In this document: one piece after another, positions 46,800-62,682 of the stretch
Layout of the letters: every line of letters starts with the position of its first letter
Position numbering within the stretch: position 1 is the first letter of the stretch
Origin: Prochilodus magdalenae
Lineage: Eukaryota; Chordata; Actinopteri; Characiformes; Prochilodontidae
Assembly (NCBI GenBank): GCA_024036415.1
Contig: JAMWET010000936.1
Location: 180,001 to 244,000, forward strand
Length of the DNA stretch: 64,000 bases
Direction: 5' to 3'
Notes under the pieces: model-generated
What the model saw: only the letters and a program-made list of their open reading frames with translations
Databases searched by the model: none
Told to the model about the DNA's origin: nothing
Translations under genes and position numbers: made by a program

Positions 46800-48215
46800 A
46801 ATAACTACACCATCACAGTATTACAATTAAGACATAATCACATGATCACAGTTATTTATGCTTAGGACTGTCTTTCACTGTTTTTTTTTTTTTTTTGCTG
46901 TCCTTGTTGTATTTAGGAATCTAAGAAATTTGGTTAGGTTTCGGTTTGCAGCAGTTTGGTTGTTTTTGGTGGTCTTTGGTGGGTTTTTGTGAGTGAAGTG
47001 GGTTGTGCAAGACATCCAATTCCAGTACTGGTACATCACTGTAACACTTGTAGCTGATGGTGTAGATGAGAGCAGACTGTGTTAATGTGTCCTGAAAAGC
47101 CGCTTTAAACTCTCCCTGAAAGTAAAACAGGCGACTCCTGATTCCTGGAATCGTCTGCGTCCTGGAACACTAGAACATGGCTTTCCTTTCTTCTCTGCTT
47201 TACATAATGTGACATTGTGCCTCGTAGGCAGGCCCAGTTAAAGGTTTGTCTGTTGAAGGTTGAAGACGCTTGTAGGGATCCACACTAACAGAGTCCATGT
47301 ACGCTCTACTCTAGAACCTCTGAATTTGTGTTTGAGCACCTATTTTTACTCTAATGAGATGAGAAAACATTTATTATCCCACATGGGGAAATTATTCTGT
47401 TCTATTAATTAAATTAGTCTGATTATTTTCAGACTTTTGTTTTTGACACACAATGTACAGGACAAAAGCAGTCGTTATCTAAGTCACGGTTATAGAAAAA
47501 CCCAATCCAGCTAAGCTAATATCACACCAAGAGTTGTTCTCTTCAATCACCTTATCGCAATTAAGACATAATCACCTGATCACAATTATTTATTTAGGCT
47601 AAGTATTTTTTATCTTTCACAGTTTTTGGCTTTCCTTGTGGTATTTAGGGATATAAGAAAATCCTAATAACCTTGTATTCTTTTAATTTTCAAAACCACG
47701 GCAGTTATTTTTAATAAATGGTTTTAAGTAAAGATTGGTTTGTAAAGAAACGTTGCTGAGTGGTGTTTAGTTGATGTTTGTTAATAACACCTTTAGAAAG
47801 TGGTAGTAAGTCTGTTTATTTGATATTTGTTCCTAATGCATTTGGTCCGGTTGTGTTTGTAGAGGTTTAAAGGGGTTTGCTTGGGTTCACTGGGTTCTAT
47901 GGGTTTCTGTGGCTTTCAGTGAAATTTACAGGGGTTTTGCTGAATTTGACTGTCAAGGGTTTGGCTGGTTTCAGTGGCATTTAGTGGTATTAGAGTGCTT
48001 GCAGGGTCTGGTTGGGCGTTAAGTGCGTTTTTGGTGAATTTGGTGGCACTCTAGGGCATTTGGTGGCCCTTGAATTTGTGTTTGAGCACGTTTTTTTCTC
48101 TAATGGACAATCAGGACTTTTAATTTTGATACATTTACGGGGTGCAAGAGGTCCCCAGAACTCAGGTTTAACTGCAAACGTGGTGATGCAGGTGATGCAA
48201 CAAGACAATGACCCA
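46800..48215. other. gnas intron between arrays
   Basis: No gene. A retroelement tail in minus orientation lies at about 47352-47402 (ATTATCCCACATGGGGAAAT), and GGTTT/GGGTTT-rich text lies at 46930-47000 and 47870-47960. Confidence 0.5.
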
Positions 48216-48217
48216 AA

Positions 48218-49225
48218 TATAGTGAGTGTGGTCAGTATTGTCAGTATAGTTCATATAGTCAGCGTGGTCAGTATAGTTGTGTGGTGAAGATAGTGAGTGT
48301 GGTCAGTATAGTCCATATAGTCAGTGTGGTCAGTATTGTTCTATGGTTAGTATAGTGAGTGTGGTCAATTTTGTCTGTATATTCCATATAGTCAGTGTGA
48401 TTAGTAAACTCATGTGGTCAATATAGTGAGTATGGTCAGTATTGTCGGTATAGTCCATATAGTCAGTGTGGTTAGTGTGGTCGCTATGGTCCATATAGTC
48501 AGTATGGTCAGTATAGTTAGTGTGGTCAGTGTAGTTGTGATCAGTATAGGCAGTGCGGTCGGTATTGTCAGTATAGTCGGTGTGGTCCGTATTGTTGTGT
48601 GGTGAATATAGGAAGTGTGGTCAATGTTGTCAGTATAGTCCATGTAGTCAGTGTGGTCAGTAAACTTGTGTGGTCAGTATTGTGAGTATGTTCTATATAG
48701 TCAGTGTGGTTAGTACAGTTGTGGGGTGAGGATAGTGAGTGTGGTTAGTATAGTGTATATAGTCAGTGTGGTCAGTGTAATTGTGTGATCAGTATAGGCA
48801 GTGTGGTCAGTATTGTCAGTATATTCCATAAAGTCAGTGTGGTCAGTATAGTGTATATAGTCAGTGTGGTCAGTATAGTCATGTGGTCAGTATAGGCAGT
48901 GTGGTTGGTATTGTCAGTATAGTACCTATGGTCAGTGTGGTCACTATAGTCGTTTGGTCGGTATTGTCAGCATAGTCCATGTAGTCAGCGTGGTCAGTAT
49001 AGTTGTGTGGTCAGTATAGTCGTGTGGTTGGTATTGTCAGTATAGTCCATATAGTCAGTGTGGTCAGTATAGTCAGTGTGGTCTTTACATATAGTATAAT
49101 CAGTGTGGTTAGTATACTTAGTGTGGTTAATACAGTCAGCATAGTAGGTGTGGTTAGTATAATCAGTGTGGTTAATTTGGCCAGTGTTTTCAGTATACCT
49201 GGTGTGGTCAGTATGGTCAGAATTC
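48218..49225. repeat. degenerate GTCAGTGTG/GTCAGTATAG minisatellite
   Basis: Units of about 9-12 bases (GTCAGTGTG, GTCAGTATAGT, CCATATA) form a longer, irregular super-repeat. The open frames on both strands (for example valine/isoleucine/serine-rich) are by-products. Confidence 0.92.
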
Positions 49226-50164
49226 TGGAGTGGCTGTGATTTAATCCTCTCATTTCCAGAATAAGTCTTGGAAGGAAGTTCAGATGAGATTAGAGGTTCC
49301 TTCCTCTCTTTCTCTCACTAACACTTAGTCGGATCTGATAGATGTTTGTCCACCACACCGGTCAGTTAGGCCTCTCCTTGATGGCCTCATTGGAGTCTGT
49401 CCACTATTTTCTTTTGCATGCAGGTAGAAATAAGGAACACTTCCTTTTTCCATGGTTCTAAAATGGAAACTCTCAAGTCCTTGGACGGTGCTGGTCCGGA
49501 TTGTTTGGTTTGTTTGCGTTTACTATTTTGAGTTTCTGTTTTGAGTTGTTTTTATTAAGAGTGAATGATGACTGTAAGTAGACTGTGATGGTGAGAGGAG
49601 AGCTCTTGTTAGTGGAGATGCACTAGAGTCTTCGTCCTCAGATGGTCTTTTACAGCTAGCCAAAGTGGAGATGGACAATATGATGATATTTATTGGTATT
49701 GTGAGGAATTTCACCACATGAGAGACCCCTCACCACACACACACCATTATTGCATATTTAATTTCTATTGAAAATTACCATTATGTGCAAATTATATATC
49801 TTTCAGAGAAAAATTTGTGAGGAGACTGGATATCAGATAACATGCAGCTCTATGTCATAAAATGATAATATAATAATTTAGCTGAATCATTTCAAAGCTG
49901 TTAAGTGTGAGGTCGTCCCGATTGTGTGTTATGAGTAAGAGCTTTATTCAGCCTGTATGGAGGTTATGCTGCAGGTTATCATTGCTTTTATGATAGGTTG
50001 ATAGTAGTGAAAGTGCTACTGTTACTTATACGAGGGACGGTCTAATCTGATTAGTCATAAAAGTTAGAACACACTTTCAACAGGAGCTTTTATCCTAAAG
50101 GCAAAGTTCTGTTAACCTGACATCGATGTGCTAATGAGCTTGGTTAATTCTCCTCAACAAAGTG

Positions 50165-50930
50165 TTAAAATGATACATCTAAACAGTACACCACATTTAG
50201 CAGTATAATGTTATAATGCAGTATAACACAGTATAGTATATAGTATTTTATAGTATAATATAGTGTACTATAGTATAGTGTAATGCAGTATAGTGTAACA
50301 TGATACAGTGTACTAAATGTAATAGGATATGGTATAGTAAAATGCAGTATTTAAAACACTGTATGATAGTACAGTATAGTATATTGCAGTACAGTGTAGA
50401 CTATATAATATTACAAAGCTATATAGCTCTATAGTGTAGTGTTTATATATGTGTGTGTGTGTGTATAAAATATAAGGCTCTATAGTGTAGTGTAATCCAG
50501 TATAGGATAGCATAGTACAGTATACTTCAGTATAAATAGTATAGTATAGTATAATGCAGTACAGTAAAATGCAATGTATAATAAATTTTATCATAGTACA
50601 GTATAGTATAGTATAATCTAAGGAGCTATAGTGTTGTGTAATCCAGTATAGTGTAATAATACAGTATACTACAGTAAAAATAAGTGTAATACAATATAGT
50701 ACAGTAAAATGTAGTATATAATGAATTGTAGTACAGTACAGTATAGTATAATGCAGTACAGTACACAGTATACTATAGTATAGTATAAAACTCTATAGTG
50801 TTGTGTTAACCAGTATAGTATAGCATAACACAGTATACTGCAGTAAAAATAATATAGTGTAATAGAATATGGTATAGTAAGATGCAGTTCATAATAAATT
50901 GTACTGTAGGACAGTACAGTATAGTATAAT
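50165..50930. repeat. degenerate CAGTATAGTATA repeat
   Basis: Old flank of the 174-bp array. Short CAGTATAG, AATGCAGTA and ATATAAAGCTCTATAG blocks recur without a clean period. Confidence 0.85.
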
Positions 50931-52510
50931 GACCTACAGTGTAATGGTTACTATTGTATAATATAAAGCTCTGTAGTTTAGTATAAACCAGTATAGTTTA
51001 GCATAATACACTGAACTACAATATAAATAATACAGTGTAATTGGAGTATAGTACAGTAAAATGCAGTATATATTAAATTGTAGTATTGTATAGTACAGTA
51101 TAATGCAGTACAGTGTACGGCATACTATAGTATAACATAAAGCTCTGTAGTTTAGTATAATCCAGTATAGTATAGCATAATACACTGAACTACAATATAA
51201 ATAATACAGTGTAATTGGAGTATAGTACAGTAAAATGCAGTATATATTACACTGTAGTATTGTACAGTACACTATAATGCAGTACAGTGTACGGTATACT
51301 ATAGTATGATATAAAGCTCTGTAGTTAAGTATAATCCAGTATAGTATAGCATAATACACTGAACTACAATATAAATAATACAGTGTAATTGGAGTATAGT
51401 ACAGTAAAATGCAGTATATATTAAATTGTAGTATTGTATAGTACAGTATAATGCAGTACAGTGTACGGCATACTATAGTATAATATAAAGCTCTGTAGTT
51501 TAGTATAATCCAGTATAGTATAGCACAATACACTGAACTACAATATGAATAATACAGTGTAATTGGAGTATAGTACAGTAAAATGCAGTATATATTACAC
51601 TGTAGTATTGTATAGTACAGTATAATGCAGTACAGTGTACGGTATACTATAGTATAATATAAAGCTCTGTAGTTTAGTATAACCAGTATAATATAGCACA
51701 ATACACTGAACTACAATATGAATAATACAGTGTAATTGGAGTATAGTACAGTAAAATGCAGTATATATTACACTGTAGTATTGTACAGTACACTATAATG
51801 CAGTACAGTGTACGGTATACTATAGTATGATATAAAGCTCTGTAGTTAAGTATAATCCAGTATAGTATAGCATAATACACTGAACTACAATATAAATAAT
51901 ACAGTGTAATTGGAGTATAGTACAGTAAAATGCAGTATATATTAAATTGTAGTATTGTATAGTACAGTATAATGCAGTACAGTGTACGGCATACTATAGT
52001 ATAATATAAAGCTCTGTAGTTTAGTATAATCCAGTATAGTATAGCACAATACACTGAACTACAATATAAATAATACAGTGTAATTGGAGTATAGTACAGT
52101 AAAATGCAGTATATATTACACTGTAGTATTGTATAGTACAGTATAATGCAGTACAGTGTACGGTATACTATAGTATAATATAAAGCTCTGTAGTTTAGTA
52201 TAACCAGTATAGTATAGCATAATACACTGAACTACAATATGAATAATACAGTGTAATTGGAATATAGTACAGTAAACAGCAGTATATATTAAATTGTAGC
52301 ATTGTACAGTACAGTATAATGCAGTACAGTGTACGGTATACTATAGTATAATATAAAGCTCTGTAGTTTAGTATAAACAAGTATAGTATAGCATAATACA
52401 CTGAACTACAACATAAATGATACAGTGTAACTGGAATATAGTACAGTAAAAGGCAGTATATATTAAACTGTAGTATTGTACAGTATAGTATAATGCAGTG
52501 TTGTGTGCAA
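50930..52510. repeat. 174-bp satellite array
   Basis: The marker AGCTCTGTAG recurs at 50967, 51141, 51315, 51489, 51663, 51836, 52010, 52184 and 52357, a period of 174 (twice 173). 174 equals 58 codons, so one minus-strand frame stays open through several units (Tyr/Leu/Ile-rich). Alternate units share variants (for example TACACTGTAG against TAAATTGTAG), pointing to a higher-order pair. Confidence 0.97.
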
Positions 52511-52762
52511 TATACAGTTCTAATTCTAAAACCACTTTATGTGGTGGAATTATTATGTTGTAACGTTTGTAAAATGTAGAAACAGAGAACTTAATAAAAG
52601 AAAGCATTAGATGGGCTTCTTTTCCACGTTGCTCAGGAGATTAGCTGTCCCTTATCTGTTTGTTGCGTGTTATTAATTTTAGCCAAACAGTACACAGGTA
52701 AAAATAAAAAAGATGGACACTAAAAGGCCCATTGCATGATTAAAGGGTTACCTGCTTTTTGA

Positions 52763-53050
52763 AAGGGTCTGATGGCAAATGTGCTGTAGATGGTTCTATA
52801 ATAGAACCGTTTTGAAAAGGCTTCTACAGTATATAGGACCAAAAAGGATTCTTTTAATGTTGCAGATTTGACGTTATGAGTACAGCAGAACCCATATTGG
52901 TGGCATAAAGAACCCCTTTCAAAAAGGTTGCATATATAACCATCTACAGCACATTCTCCATCAACCTGAAGAACATAAGGTTCTTAGAGTGTTCACAGTT
53001 CTACACAGAAGCGGTCCCTTTACTGTGGAACCTTGAAGAGCCACCTTTTC
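52763..53050. repeat. teleost MITE with the CATCTACAGCACATT arm
   Basis: AATGTGCTGTAGATGGTTCT (about 52778) and its inverse AACCATCTACAGCACATTCT (about 52939) bracket blocks such as AAAGAACCCCTTTCAAAAAG. Matches a very common fish element with 'GAACC' and 'AAGGTTCT' blocks. Confidence 0.75.
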
Positions 53051-53519
53051 CTGAGAGCGTGGAAACTACAAGGCGCTAGTCTGAAGTGATTGTTGAGAAC
53101 GGCCTGTTTTATTTGTTCTGTTTGTTTGACTTTCTCACATCGCTGGCTGTAGAAACTGAAACTTCACTTCGCGCCAGCCCGAGTGTTTGTATGATCCTAA
53201 TTTAGAACGGGCCGTATTTCCCTTAGATCACGTAAAGTCATTTGAAGATTACACAATCCCACTAAACTGGTTCAGGGACTCATTTTAGGAAACACTGACT
53301 CTACTGTCCCACTGAGTGAATCCAAATACACACATGTTAAAGAAATGCTGCCGCCTGCCTGCAGACTGTTACACTGCACTGCAGTCCGACTCTCGACATT
53401 GCGATCTGATCTGATCATAAAACATCATCATCAGGATTTCAGTGTTGGAATGGTTTGGAATTTTAGCTCCTTTGTTGTTCAAAGCCCTTAATAATAACAA
53501 TAACACTGGCATCTTGATA

Positions 53520-53521
<2 letters not shown>

Positions 53522-53572
<51 letters not shown>
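53522..53572. repeat. (GT)n microsatellite
   Basis: About 25 uninterrupted TG units. Confidence 0.97.
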
Positions 53573-53574
<2 letters not shown>

Positions 53575-53776
53575 TGTGTGGTCATAATAATCAGAGACCC
53601 ACCCCTCCTTTGTTGGATGTGTGTCTGTCTCCTTTTGTGAGGAGTTTCCTGAGCAGCTACACATCCTTTCAGACTCACAGCGTTGAGGTGTCTTCTCACA
53701 GTGGAAGGATAGAGAGAAACCTGTGTGGATGTTTTCAGATCTGAAGCAGGAGTAATCAGATCTGATGAGTTTGATG

Positions 53777-53778
<2 letters not shown>

Positions 53779-53842
<64 letters not shown>

Positions 53843-53872
53843 TCTTTCTCTCTCGAACTCACTTCTCTCTCT

Positions 53873-53921
<49 letters not shown>

Positions 53922-53924
53922 TCT

Positions 53925-54013
<89 letters not shown>

Positions 54014-54032
54014 CTCTCTCTTTCTCTTTCTA
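53779..54032. repeat. (CT)n microsatellite
   Basis: A long polypyrimidine tract with a few interruptions (CTCGAACTCACTTC at about 53853); it gives Ser-Leu or Arg-Glu open frames without meaning. Confidence 0.97.
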
Positions 54033-54034
54033 AG

Positions 54035-56025
54035 ATGAATACTTTAAGTGCTGTGTGTCTGATGGGGGACAGTTTTGGTAGCTCTACCAGGTCTTCCAGG
54101 TGGTTGTTAGGAGTCACATTTTCTCTGTAGCTATAAATCAGTTTTTGGACTTCAATTTTGAAAACATTTAAGAGTTTTTCGTTCCTTTTTCAAGAAGTGC
54201 ATTATCTTATATTGTATATCTCTTATATCGTATAACGTGTAGTAATGGCTGTTTTCATTAGAAATTAAAAATTAATAGGATGTCTGATTTGAAGTTGAAG
54301 GCGGTGTGGAGCTCTGTTTGTGAATCTGCAGCTGTAAAAAGTTTGTGTTCTGTTTTTTGACCTCTAATTGTATAAATCCATATTAATTTGTATAAATTTA
54401 CACACAGATTAAAAATCAGTTATAAAGTTCAGTATTAAATGTCAGTTTATCCGTATGAATCTTGCAGATCCTCGCTTTACTCTGACAGTCAGTTTATATA
54501 TATAGTTTTACTATGTGATATAAAATCCAATTTTCATTGGATTGAAACTTCAGACAGTGAGGGGACTTGAAGAGTTTTTAGTTTCAGTGTATACAAGGAA
54601 TGAAATAGACATCATATAAAATATGAAATTATTTATTAATATAATTATTATTATATAAGTCCAGAAATGTTGGTGCAGTGAGAGATGCAGTGGTAAATTT
54701 GCACTGTTCGGTTCTATACAGATAAAAACATTTTCATTTTATCTTTCATTTATTTTCAGTTGTTTTTGTTATTGTATAGTAATAATGTAATACATTTATA
54801 ATAATTACAGTAAATCAATATAAATTGTATATGACTGTTATTTGTCACAGTTGTGACCTCAGAGAAATATTTTATTAATATTTTAAAATGGTATTTTTAA
54901 AGCCTGTGTATATAATTATTGGTATATAATAATACTATGTAGTCAATGCTGTATATATTCAATAATCAGTACTGTAGAATCATGGTGAACATGAGGGCTC
55001 ACAGTACTTTATTATGAATAAAAGACAGCTGCTGTGGTAATCCTGCTTATTAAGGACAGCTGTACTCATACATTAATACTTTTCACAAATATGAAGCAGC
55101 AAAAAGAAAAAGATTTTCAGTTTTTAAACGTTGTATAACATTACAGTTCTTTTAACAGTAAGATTACAGTTTGTAATTACATCCAAATAGAAACATCACA
55201 AAGTTAACTCTGTAAAATAATGACTGTTTGTTTTAATCACTTTTCATACTCCAGTCTAGTCTGTCCAGCTTTATCGATTTTATCAGCGAAACACAGAATA
55301 ACAGATTTTACATATGGTTTATTACCTTTTTACAAATAATAAACATTATATCAGTAACACCACGGACACAATCTTTTTATAACATTAAACTATATATTTT
55401 AAATAACATGTTTCTGTAACACCTGACAAGATAAACACAAAATTTAATATCATACCAAATTATTTTTTTCATATTTAAAAACTTTAACAAAGTACAGGCA
55501 GGGTTTTTACAGTTTAAATAGAAAATAAAGCAGCCTGGTATTGTGTAAAAATAAAACATCAGCGTGTAGGAAGTCCATGGTGCTTTTCAAAAACTACAGG
55601 CCTAAAAATCACTAAAATAAAAATTGAGTGAAGTTATACATGTAAAGTTTTTGTCGTTTAGAATGGAAATAGAAAAGAACTACGCAGAGATGCACTTCTG
55701 GTGGTTTGTTCCTGTTTTGAGCTAGTGTTTTCTGGTTTCAGAGAAGCAACAGTACTAATGACCCAGATAGCAGTTTGCTCAGAAAGATTTATACCCAAAA
55801 TCTGAAAGTGATCTTTCATTAATCTGTTTTTGTTGTGCTGTTTTAATTTTGTGAAATAATGTTATAGTGTTATTTCTGTTTCAGAGAGCAGAATCATACT
55901 GATTAAGATGCTTATATTTACTAATGTCTAATTTTGACCTTGGAGATTTATTTATTTGTGTGTTTTCTGTAAAACTGTTTCTTCACTCTGTGAAATAAGA
56001 GTCCTGAAGATGCTGTGAGAGTGTT
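54035..56025. other. AT-rich gnas intron, nothing recognised
   Basis: No supported gene or repeat family. Confidence 0.45.
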
Positions 56026-58865
56026 GTGCTGAGTGTATAAAGAGGGCAGTAATGTATATATCCTTGTATATGATCAGTATGAGAGTGTTATGCTGAGTGT
56101 ATATATGTGTGTGTATATGATCAGTATGAGAGTGTTAGGTTGGGTGTATAAAGAGAGCAGGGATGTATATATGTGTATATGATCAGTATGAGAGTGTTAT
56201 GCTGAGTGTATAAAGAGAGCAGGGATGTATATATTTGTGTGTATATGATCAGTATGAGAGGTCTAGGCTGGATGTATAAAGAGAGCAGGGATGTATATAT
56301 TTGTGTGTATATGATCAGTATGAGAGTGTTAGGCTGGGTGTATAAAGAGAGCAGGGATGTATATGTGTGTATATGATCAGTATGAGAGTGTTAGGCTGAG
56401 TGTATAAAGAGGGCAGTGATGTATATATGTGTATATGATCAGTATGAGAGTGTTAGGCTGAGTGTATAAAGAGAGCAGGGATGTATATATGTGTGTGTAT
56501 ATGATCAGTATGAGAGTGTTAGGCTGAGTGTATAAAGAGAGCAGGGATGTATATATGTGTATATGATCAGTATGAGAGTGTTAGGCTGAGTGTATAAAGA
56601 GAGCAGGGATGTATATATTTGTGTGTATATGATCAGTATGAGAGTGTTAGGCTGGGTGTATAAAGAGAGCAGGGATGTATATATTTGTGTGTATATGATC
56701 AGTATGAGAGTGTTATGCTGAGTGTATAAAGAGAGCAGGGATGTATGTATTTGTGTGTATATGATCAGTATGAGAGTGTTATGCTGAGTGTATAAAGAGA
56801 GCAGGGATGTATATATGTGTGTGTATATGATCAGTATGAGAGTGTTATGCTGAGTGTATAAAGAGAGCAGGGATGTATATATGTGTGTGTATATGATCAG
56901 TATGAGAGTGTTAGGCTGGGTGTATAAAGAGAGCAGGGATGTATATATGTGTGTGTATATGATCAGTATGAGAGTGTTATGCTGAGTGTATAAAGAGAGC
57001 AGGGATGTATATATGTGTGTGTATATGATCAGTATGAGAGTGTTATGCTGAGTGTATAAAGAGAGCAGGGATGTATATATGTGTGTGTATATGATCAGTA
57101 TGAGAGTGTTATGCTGAGTGTATAAAGAGAGCAGGGATGTATATATTTGTGTGTATATGATCAGTATGAGAGTGTTAGGCTGGGTGTATAAAGAGAGCAG
57201 GGATGTATATATTTGTGTGTATATGATCAGTATGAGAGTGTTATGCTGAGTGTATAAAGAGAGCAGGGATGTATATATGTGTGTATATGATCAGTATGAG
57301 AGTGTTATGCTGAGTGTATAAAGAGAGCAGGGATGTATATATGTGTATATGATCAGTATGAGAGTGTTATGCTGAGTGTATAAAGAGAGCAGGGATGTAT
57401 ATATGTGTATATGATCAGTATGAGTGTTAGGCTGGGTGTATAAAGAGAGCAGGGATGTATATATGTGTATATGATCAATATGAGAGTGTTATGCTGAGTG
57501 TATAAAGAGAGCAGGGATGTATATATGTGTATATGATCAGTATGAGAGTGTTAGGCTGGGTGTATAAAGAGAGCAGGGATGTATATATGTGTATATGATC
57601 AGTATGAGAGTGTTATGCTGAGTGTATAAAGAGAGCAGGGATGTATATATGTGTATATGATCAGTATGAGAGTGTTAGGCTGAGTGTATAAAGAGAGCAG
57701 GGATGTATATGTGTGTGTATATGATCAGTATGGTAGTGTTATGCTGAGTGTGTATATGTGTGTGTATATGATTAGTATGAGAGTGTTATGCTGAGTGTAT
57801 AAAGAGAGCAGGGATGTATATGTGTGTGTATATGATCAGTATGGTAGTGTTATGCTGAGTGTGTATATGTGTGTGTGTATATGATTAGTATGAGAGTGTT
57901 ATGCTGAGTGTATAAAGAGAGCAGGGATGTATATATGTGTATATGATCAGTATGAGAGTGTTAGGCTGGGTGTATAAAGAGAGCAGGGATGTATATATAT
58001 GTAGTATAAGAGTTATATGATCAGTATGAGAGTGTATATGCCTGGGTGTATAAAGAGAGCAGGGATGTATATATGTGTATATGATCAGTATGAGAGTGTT
58101 ATGCTGAGTGTATAAAGAGAGCAGGGATGTATATATGTGTATATGATCAGTATGAGAGTGTTAGGCTGGGTGTATAAAGAGAGCAGGGATGTATATATGT
58201 GTATATGATCAGTATGAGAGTGTTATGCTGAGTGTATAAAGAGAGCAGGGATGTATATATGTGTATATGATCAGTATGAGAGTGTTAGGCTGGGTGTATA
58301 AAGAGAGCAGGGATGTATATATGTGTATATGATCAGTATGAGAGTGTTATGCTGAGTGTATAAAGAGAGCAGGGATGTATATATGTGTGTGTATATGATC
58401 AGTATGAGAGTGTTATGCTGAGTGTATAAAGAGAGCAGGGATGTATATATGTGTATATGATCAGTATGAGAGTGTTAGGCTGGGTGTATAAAGAGAGCAG
58501 GGATGTATATATGTGTATATGATCAGTATGAGAGTGTTATGCTGAGTGTATAAAGAGAGCAGGGATGTATATATGTGTGTGTATATGATCAGTATGAGAG
58601 TGTTATGCTGAGTGTATAAAGAGAGCAGTGATGTATATATATGTGTGTATATGATCAGTATGAGAGTGTTATGCTGAGTGTATAAAGAGAGCAGGGATGT
58701 ATATATGTGTATATGATCAGTATGAGAGTGTTATGCTGAGTGTATAAAGAGAGCAGGGATGTATATATGTGTGTGTATATGATCAGTATGAGAGTGTTAG
58801 GCTGGGTGTATAAAGAGAGCAGGGATGTATATATGTGTATATGATCAGTATGGGAGTTTCGTGCT
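56025..58865. repeat. 62-66-bp minisatellite directly upstream of the Gs-alpha promoter
   Basis: About 44 units built of GAGTGTATAAAGAGAGCAGG, GATGTATATATGTGT (length-variable GT), ATATGATCAGTATGAGAGTG and TTATGCT or TTAGGCT. Units differ mainly in GT number and AT/AG. The array stops at about 58860, where GC-rich promoter DNA begins (GTTTAAAGAGGGCGCCTC). Confidence 0.97.
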
Positions 58866-58869
58866 GCTG

Positions 58870-60789
<1,920 letters not shown>

Positions 60790-60790
<1 letters not shown>

Positions 60791-61315
60791 GGTTTGGTTC
60801 TGGTGTTCTAGAGGAACCTACCTAGCCAGGATTGGTCACAGTGGTGGCGATAGGAACCAGCCGTCCACCTCTTAAAGCTCCCACACGGAAAGTTATTAGA
60901 TGGAATGGTTATAAACACAGTGCCGGGCCTCTGAGACGTTGGTTGATGGTAGCGTTAGAGAAGATTTCGGCGTTAAACTCATGGTGCCTCATGGTGGAGG
61001 GATACGTGTAGGGCATTATGTGGCAAAATAGTCCCCAGAAAATCTATTATTCTGGATTTTCCACTATTTCTCCCTGATTAGCATTCCATTTCGAACTCAG
61101 AAGACACGTGTAGTTTCAGTTGTCCGGTTTGGATAGCTAATGACATGGTTATATTTATGTTGGAGACATGGCAACCCCGACCAACTATCACCACCCTGAA
61201 ACGAATCTTAGTCTATACAATCAACCATTTCACACCAGAGCACTCCGAATGACTCAGTTTGCTGTTAGCCTCTGAATTATGGGGGAATTATGAAAGAGAG
61301 AATTGGAATTCCCCT
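60790..61315. repeat. palindromic MITE, family A copy
   Basis: CACAGTGGTGGCGATAGGAA (about 60838) pairs with CCAACTATCACCACC (about 61181-61195). It shares GGCAAAATAGTCCCCAGAAA with the chmp4b intron copy and CATTTCACACCAGAGC with the 62 kb copy. Confidence 0.65.
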
Positions 61316-61674
61316 TTAGATATGATATATGGAGTGGGGGGTGGGCTTGGTTCTGTCTGCTCGAGTGCCAGTAATGCAAAAGAGAACTGTACAGTCATAT
61401 TCTCAATACCATCATGATGGTAACGCTGGAAGCCGAGGCTTCTATTCACATTTCACCATTTCCTGTTACTTTGAAGGCCTGTTTCTTATTAATCTCTATA
61501 TTAAACGTTCTTAAACATTTCTGAACAGGCCCAGTCTAGTCTTCAGGGTCTTCTGTCAGAGCTCACACAGTCTTACAGTCACTCTCTGTTGTATTTATGT
61601 TTTGTTTTGTAACTGATTTGTGAGTTTGCTTTATATGTATGTAGACTTTATATGCTTAACGGTACAACAACAAC

Positions 61675-61765
61675 AACAGCAATAATAATAATAATAATAA
61701 GAATAATAATTTTATATTTATAGAGCACTTTTCCTACCATTGGCAAATCATGTGCTTTAAAGATA
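61675..61765 (-). repeat. (AAT)n plus retroelement tail
   Basis: AAT repeats followed by TTTTATATTTATAGAGCACTTTT, the same tail type as at 29.4 kb. Confidence 0.45.
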
Positions 61766-62267
61766 GTTTACATCAGTATTTACGTCTTTAAATGAGCCAA
61801 AGACATTAATAATGAACTATTGAATAATATTTTTTATATGTTACATATCGTCACTGTCCAAAGAAAAACAGGTATCTCCAAAATGGCAACTTTACAGGAG
61901 AGGCCAAAAACCACATTTCATTTGAATGGAAGTCAATGGAACCGGACGTCTTTCCAGGCAGTTTTGGACCATTTCTGTTGGTCTGTTCATCATGAAATTC
62001 AAACACAGTGTAAACAGCAGCTCATGTGATCAAATGAGACATAAAAATAAAAATCAACAAAAATGGAGATGCTTTTTTTTCATTGGACAGCGACGATATA
62101 TATAAACCCTTTATTTAAATTTACCAGTTTTTATATTTCCCTCCAGACTGTCAGTTTAACTCCTTATACTCCTCTGAGAGTCTGTACATGCACTGACATT
62201 GTACTCCTCACTCACAGAACTATAGAACATTGGTTAAAGGTGCATACTCAATAATAAGTATTGATGT

Positions 62268-62682
62268 TAAAGAGGAATTCCACTGGTTTTTCCGAATTCT
62301 TCCATAATTCTGTGATTGAGATGTAAATCATAAGTCATAAAGATGTATGTAAGTCATATAGAGTGGGTGTGGGGTGAAATGGTTACGATGATCTTTACAG
62401 TGGTGGTGATGGGAACCAGGGTTCTACGTGTCTACAACACACATATAGACAGTGTATTCCCTACCAAACACACCAGTGAACCAAAGCCTGTCGTCTGAGT
62501 GATAGTGGGAAAACCGAAAGACCCTGTATGTATCTCTCCACCATGAACGGCGTGCACCAAAATGTCCTATTACCGGTCACTATGGACAATTCTGACTCAT
62601 TAAGGTAATTTATAGAACGGAGCATTTCACGCCAGACCACCGTGATGCAAATGTAGTAAAAGACTGGAATTCCCTTTTTAGT
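62268..62682. repeat. palindromic MITE, family A, best-preserved copy
   Basis: The edges are AGAGGAATTCCACTGG (about 62270) and, on the other strand, AAGGGAATTCCAGTC (about 62665-62680). Inner arm TTTACAGTGGTGGTGATGGG at about 62395. It carries CCAGTGAACC, GGACAATTCTGACTC and CATTTCACGCCAGACCACC, blocks shared with several copies. Confidence 0.75.

Noticed and set aside
50934..52607. Tyr/Leu/Ile-rich minus-strand open frames of 68-255 codons
   Set aside because: The 174-base satellite period equals 58 codons, so the frame persists by arithmetic; composition is that of AT-rich repeat DNA.
53488..54130. Ser-Leu and Arg-Glu repeat open frames
   Set aside because: Translations of the (CT)n and (GT)n microsatellites.
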